Assembly: GCA_964036045.1 (NCBI GenBank)
Contig: OZ038389.1
Span: 65,104,453-65,168,452, forward strand
Length of the DNA stretch: 64,000 bases
Reading direction: 5' to 3'
From: Eutreptiella sp. 'Long Island Sound 2002'
Lineage: Eukaryota; Euglenozoa; Euglenophyceae; Eutreptiales; Eutreptiaceae
The notes below the pieces were generated by a model. The model was not told the DNA's origin, ran no database searches, and worked only from the letters and a program-made list of their open reading frames with translations. A program made the position numbers and the translations under genes. Below are positions 26,301 through 38,300 of this stretch, piece by piece (position 1 is the stretch's first letter; each line of letters opens with the position of its first letter).

Positions 26301-29300
26301 CGCAACCGGTGGCACCGGCAGCAATATAGTTTGATACTGCTTGCCAAAGGCCGAAGGGCAAAATGCATTTTCGTTTGCGATCATGATGAGCACCGCATAT
26401 GGGTGTGCTCCAACATTATTTCCTTCTTTCCGCCATCTGCAAGCGATGAGTATAAAAACCACCCTTCACGCCACAGCTCCATTGCTTTACCTGTGCCGGA
26501 GGTACCCCAAATGTCCGTGGGGGCTATATGCTTCACCTCCTCCGGTAGCAATGGTGGTTGTTGGGTTTTTTCTAGGCAACCTCCTTTTTCTTTTCTTTTT
26601 TTCGAAAAAAAATTTTCCATACGCGACGTCCGCCAAAAAAATTTATACAGCTTATGCCTAAAAAAAGGTTTTAGTCGGAAAAAACATACGACTTGCGCCA
26701 AAAAAAAAAAACGCAACTACCGCTTATTTCCGCAATCAAGCTACACTTTCCTCGGCGGCCATCTCCAACAGCGGTCTGCGGATTAGTTGGGGGAGGCGTG
26801 GGAGACGCGGTAGTGTTTTTTTTTTCTGCATCAAGCCCCCCCCCCCATTTCTGTTGCAGACCCCATCTCCGTTGCACACGAATGTGAGGCTCAGCGACAT
26901 CTTCGAGACCGTGGGCTCGTACTATGCGTACGGAGGCAGCCTCACGACCCCTGGATGCAATGAGATCGTGACGTGGATTGTGATGGAGACCCCGCGGGTC
27001 GTGACCCAGGGCACTCTGGACAAGTTCAAGGTGCCCTGCTGCTCGTGCTGCGTGCTACTCGTCAACGACCTCGCTGATCCCCCTGATCCTGCTTCTGTGG
27101 GAAGGCTTTCCGGTGGCACCAGCAGCATGCCCATGGCAATGCGCCTCGAGGGTTGGGTACCAGAGTCATGGGGAAGGCGCAGATTGCCTGAATGAGGGGT
27201 GAAGCACAGTGTCATGGAGGAGTCCATTGTTTTTTGTGAAGGACTGTCCGGAATTGAGGGTTTTTTTCGTTGCCGAAGAACCAACTTTGCGGTTACCAGT
27301 CAACCGCCAGCAGTTGACCACCAACTGCTGGCGGTTGCCGGCTGATTTTTTGGAGTAACCACCAACTGCCATCGCCAACCGCTGTGGGGCCGGGCCAGGC
27401 GCTGTTGTTTGACTGCCGCTATTGTTTTCCTTCCTGCATGAGGACAGTGCAGTTGGGCTTCTGGCAACAGTCTTGCCACTGGGCGCCTCAACTTCGCAAT
27501 TCTGGACCCAGCAGCATTTTTCTAGGGTTTACTGGTGGCTTCTGCATTGTGGGCGCGCCTCGCTTGCACCTGTGCCGCAGCTGCTTCGGCGGCGCGATGT
27601 CCCAGGCCTTGCCCGAACCTCGTGCCCTGTTGCCCGGGGGCAAGTGGGCCCATCCCCAGGGCCTGCCCACGCACCCGCGGCGCGCTGGAGGCGTTCTCAG
27701 TGTTGCAGAGTGGCTTGGGTGCCGAGTCGGCCGAGAAGTCGACTTTTCAAAGGCGCGGGCGGCGGGGCAGGGGTTACAATAGAGCAGCCCCAAAATGGGG
27801 GGATGGGGGGGCAATGGGCCGGGGCCATTAATTAGTCATTGTGAAATCCGGCGCCGAAGATATTTATTCTTCAGTCAAACGTGGTGAAGTATTTGCCAGT
27901 CCCTTGGGCCTCTCGGCATTTTTGCTGTCGAAGTGTGTCATCCGTTATTGCGGCCTCATTGTTTCTTTGTTGGCCCGCGTCGTTGTCGTTGCACAGGACA
28001 TTGGGAGCAATGGGGCATATCTTCCAGTCTCCCACTCCCCCTGGTTCCCCTCCGCCCGCCCGTCTTCCTGCCCCACACCCGCAGAACTGACTCCCCCACA
28101 ACCCACAACCAGCAGGTCACACAACAGACATTTCACTGTGCAAGACAGACACGCCACTGGTGTCTGTACCCATCTGTCTCTCAGTCAGGCCTTTGCTTTG
28201 TGGAGGCGTACACCCCCCCAGGAGGGGGCTGCCTGCCATCAGGAACGTGGGTGCCTCTTTCACTTTGGACCCCTCCCCCCCATTGGGTTAGGCCAAGTGT
28301 TGGGGGGTGGGTGGGCAGGGGGCGGGGGAAGGTGATGGGTTTGTTGGTCCCTATTTTCAAGGTGCCGGAAGAAGATTTGCTTCACATTTTATTCACTCTG
28401 AGGACTTAGTGGGTGGGTGCCTGCCGCCTTGGCTGAGCCCCCAGCACCCCAATGGTCCAAAATGTTTGTGTGGTTTCATCGATGGTTCGTGCCAAAGGCG
28501 CGAGGAATTTTTTTTTGTTCTCCGTGTCGCAGGCCTTCCAAGAAACGCCACGTCAGGATACTCTGAAGTTTGAGAAGTGGATGCAGATGTTCATTGGGGT
28601 TGCGAAACCAGCCGCCAGAGGGGAGGGGGGGGGGGGGCAAGTGGTGTGCCTCAAGCCAAACAGTGGGCGCCTGCCTTTTTCATCTCATCCCACGCTGCCC
28701 CCCCCCCCCCGTGGCTAAGGCAAGGCCTGCACTCGGTATCACTCGCTCGCTTCGTATACAGAACTCAGCAAGTGTGGTGTACAGTGTCCGGTGCGTCCGG
28801 GGTCTGACTCGGTAGGACTCAGCTCCTGCGGATCACGCCTGCCTTGGCGGACGCCAGTGGCAAGCGCTGGTCTGGAGGCGTCAGGCAAAGGGGTGTGTGC
28901 TGTGTCCTGTGCACTGCAGTATTAGGACACTGCCCAAAGCCGGGGAACCGATCGGAAGCTCCTCCTCTCGATGCTGCTCTTTTCGTAGGCTGCCACCGCC
29001 AACCCCCCGGAGACCGCGGTGTCAGCTCATGGGCACGCGGGGCTCATTGCGGATTTGGGCAACTACCGTCCGCTGCAGCCCAAAGGCCAGCGGACCGTGT
29101 ACTCGACCAGTGGGACCACCACAGCCTGCACGGTGGTTGTGGAGCCCTCGGTCACTTGTGCAGGTTTGGCTCGCCGCGTTTTTGTGTGTGGAGCTTGGCT
29201 GGCGGCCCATCTGATCGCATGCCTCTGAGCCGCCCCACCCCCACCGCACCTCCACATTGGATGCCCTGCAGAGGCTGTTGCTCAATGCTGACAAGCCCCG

Positions 29301-32300
29301 CCCCCCCTCCCCCGTTCCCCACGATGGATGGGTGGGTGGTTGCAGAGCAGTGCGTTGGCGTGCTTGCGTTCCGTTTTTTTCGGTTTGGCAAACTCCTTCA
29401 AAGTAGGTGGCCCACACATGTGAGGGCGAACCGGCAGATTTCAGTGGTTCGGAGCGGTCCACACGCCTGCCATGTAGCCCCAACGAGCACTTCGGAACTC
29501 GGCCAAAGCTCTGATTGGGGATCCACCGTTGAATAACGGCGATATCAGCACAATACTGAAAACCGCAGTGTAGCAAGAGACGACTTCCCTGGCGGGCTAC
29601 GGCGATAGGTGATAAGAAAGACGAGGACCATGGCTGTGGCCGGCCATCGGGGTACCTATGCATCGCATGTACAGCCTCACGGGGACCTCTGCATGCGAAG
29701 TCCCGTGCCGTGCTGTGCTGTGCCCCAGTGCCTGAGGAGTGCCTTGGCACAGGCCAGACCAGTGTGGCACGCTCGCTCACAATGCAGTTGATGGCCTTGG
29801 GACAGCGGTGATACATCCACGCAGGAGCCTGGGAGGTTGTCTTATCTTGTCCTCCGTGACTGGAGGTCTCCAAGTTGGCAAGTGGTCGTCTGCTTTGGAG
29901 TGCATGTGCTGCACACAGCGGAGATCTGCTGGCTGATCTCTTCATCCAGGGTGCCAGACAGCACGTGGCTGTTGGTCACTTGGGGCAGCTGAAAATGTTT
30001 TTGTTGGGCAGGGGGTTAAAGAGCCCCCGAATGTTTTGTTTGGGTGGGGGGGGGTCCCAGAAAGGGGCTCTTTGGGCCGGCCCTATGTGAGAGCCCCTTT
30101 CTGTGCGCAGTACATCATACAGGGGATGGGCGACCGGATGACCACTGATAATTCTTGGCGTGCTCTCAATGACCGCTGTTAATTGACGGAAGGTCTTGGA
30201 TGACTGGTGTGATTCCCAGAGAGTTTTGACTAACTGCTGTTAACTGCGAGGGAGGGTTGTGGATGATTATTGTTAATTCTGGGAGGGGTTCCCCCCAGAG
30301 GAAAGAACCCCGCCCCCCCCTGAGGAGTGTAGGAATGCCAACCAGAGGCCCCCTAGAGTGCAGATTCACGCTCAAAAGTGTAGGAATACCCTGAGAGTGC
30401 AGGAAAATCTTGCCCTTGCCACAGGTATACCCCTTCCAGTGCAGGCATGCCCCCCATCCGGACAGGGCAGGACATCTCCCCAAAGTGCAGCAATACCCAC
30501 CAAGTGAAAGGGCAACAAAAATGTTTGTCCAACAAAATATTTGGCAGTTTTGGGCTCAGACCGATGACAAAAGGGCTATTTGGGTACTGGCCCAAAGTGC
30601 CCCCTTCGTGGGAGGGAGGGTCTCTGGTAAATGGGCTGTTTCAGCAGCCAGCCAAAAAACAGCCCCAACCCAAGGTGGAGGGGGTTGCAAACAAAGGGCC
30701 ATGCTAAGGGCTCCGCCCCCCCAACATTTAATTTTTCGCCCTTGGCTTGATGAGGGGGCTGGTACCCCATCACTCTGCCTCTGCACACAGGCTTGATCTA
30801 GGGCCCAGGGCAGAGCAGCAGGGGCCCGGGGCAGAGCAGCAGATGAAGGCTCAAGCCACACAGGAAGCCACCACGACAATGAGTTGCGAGCAGCAAGCGC
30901 CAAATATACACATTGCACGCAGCCTCATTCGCTCCCTCCCTCCCTCCCTCCCTCCCTCCCTCCCTCCCTCCCTCCCCTGCTTCTCTCCCTTTCTCGCTCT
31001 CCCGCTTTTTCTCTTCTCCCTCTCTGTCCCTTGCTCACTTCGCAGTGGATACACACGGGAGCAAAGGCCATGGAGAATGGTCGTATGACCAATGTACTGC
31101 CACTGGGCCCTCATACTGGTCTGCCACATGTTCGAGTGGTACCGAGGGGTCTCCAATCGACATCTGTGGGGCAGTGAGACTGAACGGCGCCCCATCGCTG
31201 AGAGTCACCCGATGGGACCTCGAAAGAGATGTGAACATTCTGAACAACGGCCACACCATTCAGGTCTGCTGGCCACAACAGTGGGGGGGGGGGGGCGGGT
31301 GTTTGGGGGGGTGCATGGAATGGGGCGGACTAGGCCTGTGAGGGTCGTCTGTTGTGCAATGGACTCCCTTCGTAACAGTCCTACAGTACCACATTAGAGG
31401 GTCTGTGGGTCTGGGGGGCGGTTTCTTGTTGTTTTTTTTAGGACCCCCCACCCCCGCCCCCTGGGCCGCACCCACCGTCGGTTGCCTGCCAACCGCCGTC
31501 GATGGGCAGCCAGTCCAGAGACCAACAACCAGACGCAGTTCCCCCCACCCCCCGCCCCCAACCCCTGCTCCCCTGTTCCGCGTCCCGCTGTCACCCAGTG
31601 GCCCAGACCATTCCTTCACTAAACAACTCAGCGCCAATTTTTTTGGGGGGTCCCAGACCACCCCCCTCCCCCTTGGACCCACACCTCCCCTTTAGTGATT
31701 GGGGCAGAACTTGTCTGGGCCTTTGGGCAAACGAAAATTTTTTTCCGGCGCCTTCGGCACAGGTCCATTTGGGACAAAACTTTTCTTCAGCGCCGATCAA
31801 AACTCAGGATCAGTGGGGGGGGGGACCCGTCCATTCACCCATTCACCCCCCCGCATTCCCACTGGAGCCCCCAATGGGGCACATGCACGTCCCCTTGCAC
31901 ACATACGCCTATTGCCCGCAGGGGCACGGGTACCGCTTTCCAACCCCGTTCCTGAGAGTCCCCATGCCACACATGTCCCCCGCATACCGCACCCGCACAC
32001 CAATGTGCCCTCCCCCCCTCCAGACTCCCCCCTCTCCCTCACCAACTTTTTTTTTTTTGGGGAGTGGGAGAAAATGAAGTGGAACTGAAGGGCACATTTG
32101 TTTGGGCCAGTTGTGGTACACAAGTTTTGGGTCCCAGATACCCCCCCCCCCCCCCACAACACCCCCTTCAAGGACAGCCCTGGGGGTTGGGAGTGGGGGG
32201 TCAGGGGAGGGAGCCGGGGGGATCCAGAGGCATTGTGTGCCTTGTAATCCGAGGGGTCAGCTCTGATGCAATGCCCTGTGCCCAGAGCCCCGCCGCCCCC

Positions 32301-35300
32301 GCGCCATTCCAAAGTCCTCCCAACCGCATGTATTGCCGAGATTTTGTATGACTGCCATTTTCAGGTATCGGGTCATGGGGCGCGCTGGGTCTCCTGGTGC
32401 GAGGGTTTGGCAATGTCCCCTGCTCCTGTGGATGCTCGTGGACGCTCTACTACTCTCATACCTGCATCCCACCACACCACATTGGGGGATCTGCATTAGT
32501 GGCACATATCACATCTATTTTTGGCAGTAAAAGCCCTCGGACTCTCTGTTTGTCTGTCTGTCTGTCTGTCTGTCACACACACACACACACAGGCCTCAGA
32601 AATACCCGTTTCCGGAACGTTACCGTGCACTTATCCGAAATGGGCTGATTTAGGAAAAATGGGGGAAAATGGGGAAAAGTGTGGGAAATTGTGGATGCTC
32701 GATGCAAAATTGGGGAGTTTTGGGGCTAAAACGGTCAAAAAACATGGTTTTGATTGGCAACAAGGCTATGGGGGGGTGCATTGGCGAAAGCTCCCAAGAA
32801 AAAATGGGTAAAAATGGGTAAAAATGGGGAAACCAAACCAGTTCACCCTAGCCCCACACTTTTTGTTATTTGCCCCCACCTCCCCCCATAACACCCCATT
32901 CCCCCCCATTTCCTCCCATTTCTCCCTCATTTCCCCCCATTTCCCCCCATTTCCCCCCATTTTTCCTGGTACTGAGTACATTATGGGTACGTTGTTGGGT
33001 ATATTACCACCCACCTCGTCCGGGTATTTCTGAGGCCTGCACACACACACACACACACACACGTGCACACAGGCACACCTCCACACGCGCGCACCCACGC
33101 ACCCCACCCCCCCACACACACACAGCGACACCCACAAAGAAGTCGTCAGTATGGCATCCACTTGCCTCCTCGTTGCGGCCAATGGGTCTCCGTTGGTCTG
33201 GCGCGCACACACCTACACACAGGCACACGCACACACACCGCCGCTGCCCCACACTTGGACGCTGATGCTAACGGCAGGTGAACATGATATCAAACAACCC
33301 CATGACTGATGTGGGGACGCTGCACGCTACCGTGGGCCGTGGGAGCAGCGGCGCTATTCAGTGGGTGTTGGAGCAGGTTCATTTCCACTGGGGCCGGACA
33401 GGACTCACCAACGAGGGCAGTGAGCACTATGTGCAGGTCCGCATGCCCCTCGTGCTCTGCCAGCGCTGGTGCCTCTTCCTACTTCTCTACTGAACGAATG
33501 GCTGTGGTATCGTCCCGTACCGCCTTTTTCTGTGGCACCGCGGCGGATGAGGGACGGACGAGGCAGCACCCCTGAGCCCACAACAGGGGCTTTGTACACA
33601 ACGGGCTCGACTCCTCAGGCTGAGACGCCCCCCCCCCCAAAAAAAATAACAGTGGCCAGAGGCCCCATTTGGGTGATGACCCGGTTGCGGGAGGAAGAGG
33701 GTATCAACTGCAGCGGGGCGGGCTGTTTGTGAAAGGCGCCTGGGGTCGAGTCTTGGGCCCTTGACGCGCTTTGCTTTCTCTCTTGTGCCTGCGTGTGCCA
33801 CTTGTTGTGCCGACAGTGTCACCACCGCCACATGCGTGACAGTCCACACGTCACCAGCTGGAGGGGGGGGTGGTCAGGGTGAGGGGTCAGTGGTTGTCCT
33901 GTGTGCACACACCCCAAGAAGCACCGTACACTCTATCATCTGAGCAACATGTGATGGACATGCAAATGCGTAAATGGCCGTTGTTGTGGGACGCTTCCAC
34001 AGACAAAAAGTTCCTTTGGGTGTGTTGGGCGCCTCTGACCAAGTCAGGCCCAAGCCCGGCGACCTTTGGTGACTGTGGCCAGAGGCCAAGGCCGGGGGGG
34101 GGGGGGTCCGCGTCCCCAGACCAGAGGAGTTGAGCCCCCCCCCCCCCATCCCCCGTTGGGACTGATTTTGTTGTCAGTGCCACAGGAGGGGAGGCAACAT
34201 CACCAACCACAACGCTGACGCCACTTGGAACAGACACCCCCTGCCACACCCCAACAACAACGGCATCAACACCAACCACAACGCCAACGCCACAGCAACA
34301 CCGAAACCAGCAGATGGCAGCCCAGGACAGCCCAGGGCAGCCCAGAGAACATGCCCAACAGAAAGTTGAGAGGGGATGGGGGGAGGCCGCGGGGGGAGGA
34401 CTCCCCCCTTGCCCCATCTGCGGGGATGTGTACGAAGGGGAACTAGCCCCGGTCCTGAACCCTTAGTCTGACGGCGGGTGCTATGTGCATGGTCTACCAC
34501 CGCCGCGCCAGCTAAGGCCTTCATGCCAGCAAACAGCATGAAACTACGCCCAGGACAGACTGGGATATGTAGGCCAGCAGAACCACCAACACCAAGTACA
34601 CCGACACCAACAAGGAGCCCCCTGGAGCCACAGCCTTCTTCCAGGGGAAGGAGGGGACAGGGCGCAACGGCCACCACCCTCCCCGCCTGCACCCCCCCCT
34701 CCTTCTCCCCTACCCCCTCCCCACAGCAACACGTTGTCCCGCCGCCCCTTACCCCCAGGACAGGACAAATTGGGAGCCCGGATAGGGAAACACAAGGGGA
34801 GGTAAAAGAGCAGGGCGGACCGTGCTCACCAAAATTGGTGCAGAGCGCAGAAGGAGGCAAAGGAAAGGACAAAAGGAAAATAGTCATTGTGGTTGTTAGA
34901 AGCCCCTGTCAGGAAAACTATCCTGCAGATGCACACACCGGCGCGCACAAGTCAGTGCTGGAGTTGGCAAACCTAGCATGGAAGGGCATCCAAGGGCTCC
35001 GTTGACACGACCAAAACACTTTCGGACCGACAGAGGGTCAGAATGTGCAAGGGTGAGAGGCCAATAGGCGCCGCCAAAGGCAAACAAATTAACACCATGG
35101 CCTCGTCCCCCCCCCCCCCCCAGTGGCTTTGCACTTGGGCCGGCACCATCCGCCACACCATCTCGCAGGCACCCCCAGTGGATTGCGACATCACTATGGG
35201 GCACCTTGGGGGGTTGGTGGGGGGGGGCTAGCACTGAAGGCAGGGACAGGGCATGCCATGAGCGTCTGCTGGGTCACACACGCAATGAAGGGGCTGGGGA

Positions 35301-38300
35301 ATCAGACTCGGGACGCATCTGGTTCCTGCTGAGTTCCAGGGGCGACGGGGGCAACTATTATTGAGCGGCAGAAGGATGTCCTGGTGAAACTCAGTTCCCC
35401 TGCCAGACACCCGCAGTTGCCCACTGGTGTCAAAGAAAGCCCATGAGAAGAGCGCGTCGAAGACACCGCAAACATTATTGGGGCCCGCCTGCCTGCCCCC
35501 CGCCCCACCACCACCACCTCTTTATTTACCCCAACTCTTTCCTCTCAAAATGGTCAGTGATCGTTTTGAGGTAATTTTTGTGGATCTCCCCCCTTTTCGG
35601 TTGGTGACAGGTGACTGACTGCCTTAAGAACTGTATGACACATGCTCACGGGAGACCTTGTGGAGGACCGTGGCGCTGGTGGATACCAGAGCTCCCACTT
35701 GATACAGGCCAGTGATTAGCAGAAAGGCATGTGCTGCAGGGGTGAGGCCCGTACTCCCGGGGAGTGTGTGGAGACGTCTGGATTGAGGGGGGCAGGCGAG
35801 AACCGATGCGGAAAGGTTTCCAGCCCCAGGCTGCGCTTGGAAGCAAGAGGCCAAAGGAAACAAGTGCCCGGGTATAGTCTGTGGACACTGTGCATACATG
35901 CACAGACTCCCTATTTAGAGATGGTGTTAGTATATGCGTGTATGTATATGCATGTGCACGCATGTATACGTGTTTACATATCTCTCGATGACGTTGAGAA
36001 TTGCGCCAACTCGGTGGGTTTTCGGGGGTCGCTGCCATTGTTGCCTCATTTGTGCCCACTGAGTGTTCCGGAGGTAGGGTATGTGGGGTATGTTCGGAAA
36101 GCCCTTGAAAAGGGCTATTCGGAACACCCCGGGTCTGCATGCTGCACTGACGACATGTTCGAGATTTTTGTCCTTTTTGGACACTGCTTGTGTTGCTTCC
36201 TGCCTGTTTTTGTCAACAGGCAGCCATGTCCGCATATGAATTCACACCATGTTCTGCCATGTTCCGTTGCATCCCCGGATGCAACCCAGAAACCTCTAGT
36301 TCGGAAAAGAGCACGCTCCGGCGGTGCAAACTGGGTGCAGGTTACTCATCAGATGTCCCCTAGCACAGCAAAAAGGCCTCGTACAACCGGTTTGCAGCAA
36401 CCTGCATGCACCCACGAAGAACACCAGATTCTGTCCACCGTAGAGGCCGCTTCTTTTGCAAGCCAATTTTGAGATTGTAAAGTACACCCCATGAAGGCTT
36501 CACAGCAGGAGTTTCTGGCCACGTGCATTGATGTTGATTTGGAGAAAAATGTCAAGCATGCACAACAGGAAGGGAAGTGGAAGGGAACAACAATGTGGAC
36601 AACTCGGATTCGGAATAATCAGCGGTCCCCTGTGCATTGCTCCGTCCTGTGCATCGTCAAGTTTCCGATCCCCATAAACCATACATTCCTGGGATGGCCT
36701 TTTCTCACAGATTTCAAAAAGTATACACATACCCCCCCCCCCCCCCCCACCCCAAGGGAACGATGTCTTGGCTCATTGGACGAAAAATTCAAAAACTCCG
36801 GGAAAAATGCCAAAATCCACCGAGTCGGCGCACAATGAATCTTCCCAAGAGATATATGCACATACATGCACATACATTTATATGCGATACGTACACCTAC
36901 ATAACTGTTGGGGGGCTGCCGTAAAGGGGGAAGCATGTGGGTGCCGGCATTTTGGGTGTGAGGGTGCCGGCATTTTGGGTGTGAGGGCGCCAAGGGGTAG
37001 AAACAGCACTTGTGAGCAGAGGGATAACTGACCGACTGTCACCATTCATGGGAATAGTAATCCTGCAGCATGTGATTTAGGTAATTATCATGAAACAGGG
37101 GAAATTGTTCCTTCTTTTGTGAACTGTACTTTTGAATGGGGAGTGGTTATCACAACATTTTTGTCCGTTTTGAGTATTGTGCTTCGCCATTGTGCACTTT
37201 TGACCTATTTTCTTCACCCAAAATTGAGGAAAATAATGCGGTGCTAATTACCCCATAGCTAATTACCCTTCCCCTGCGGTGTGCAGGAAGCATTCCCAGT
37301 GGTATGGAGCAAGCAATGTAAACAATTTCGAAAAACTCATTCCAGTGCGTACACCTGGAAGCACCAACCGGCACACTTACTCAGCGTTTATGGCAAACCC
37401 CCTTTTCAACCGATGGTGGGTGGGTAGCAGTGGAAACCGTCGGGACGGATCCCCTGGGATTGTGTTGTGTTGTGTTGTGTTGTGTTGTGTTGTGTTGTGT
37501 TGTGTTGTGTTGTGTTGTGTTGTGTTGTGTTGTGTTGTGTTGTGTTGTGTTGTGTTGTGTTGTGTTGCACAGCCAACGCTTGCATCTGCCTACGTGTTCA
37601 CAGGGCCGGCGGTTCCCACTGGAAGCGCATTTCGTGCACTACAATCCCGCCTACGGGCCCAGCGTGAGCAGAGCCGTGGCCTCGGGACAGAAGGATGCAC
37701 TTCTGGTCATCGCCGTCATGTTCGAGCTGGGCCAACCGCAGGGGCAAGACGCCGCGCTCACTGCCATTGCCAATGGGGTGCATGGGGCCATGAAGGTACG
37801 TGCCAGCGCAGGCTCCTGCAGTGTGGCGATGGAGACAGGGCTGGCGCATCAGCGACGCATTGAGCACAGCAACCCTCCGTGGGAAGGGGGGTATTAGACC
37901 GGCTGTACACCAGATGTCTGGGAGTGCATTGATGTCTTCCTGCAGTTGTGCAAGGGTACTGCATTTGGAACTCCGCCTCACCAAAACCGCGGCATTCATG
38001 GATCGCTTGTGGGCTGTGGCAAAGGACGAGGGACGGGGGGTCTGCCCCCCCCCCCCTCCTTCCGCTTGGCCCTGTTACAATTCCCACGTCAGGGGGGGTG
38101 AGAACCCTTCAAACTTCACTGCCATGGAAATTACCAGATCTGAAATATGTCGGTGCTGGCGTGGGAGGGACGTCACAGGGGCAGCAGCACCTATGAGCAG
38201 AGGGACCACTGCCCCAGTCTCACCTGCCCACGATACTTTTCCCCACCGGCTGTGGACAGACAACAAAGACAATTTCCTCCTGAAAACCGAAACCAGGTTG

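Larger units (their letters stand above)
24431..26711 (+). mobile_element. 2.28-kb DNA element with 23-bp TIRs (Ulp1-like remnant inside)
   Basis: The left end is T(12)GGCGTAAGTCG (24431-24453). The right end (26689-26711) is its reverse complement with one mismatch. TTTTTTGGCATAAG-type subterminal words also recur in inverted orientation at both ends. Inside is a broken coding region (see 25035-26230) and a 206-bp direct duplication (about 24764-25170). No target duplication can be fixed because the flanks are T- and A-rich. It lies in the C-D intron of CA repeat 4, 148 bp left of exon D4. Confidence 0.75.
33437..37603. other. Intron B-C of CA repeat 5
   Basis: 4.2 kb. It holds a degenerate CAACAACAACGGCATCAAC repeat (34195-34320), the plus-oriented copy of a dispersed element (35985-36850), short repeats GGTGCCGGCATTTTGGGTGTG (36938-36985), a dispersed-repeat block (37335-37395) and a TGTTG microsatellite at its end. 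The minus-strand ORF at 34174-34887 is low complexity. Confidence 0.55.

Noticed and set aside
29022-29945. 307-codon minus-strand ORF
   Set aside because: Antisense shadow of exon E of CA repeat 4 and flanking intron; no recognisable product.
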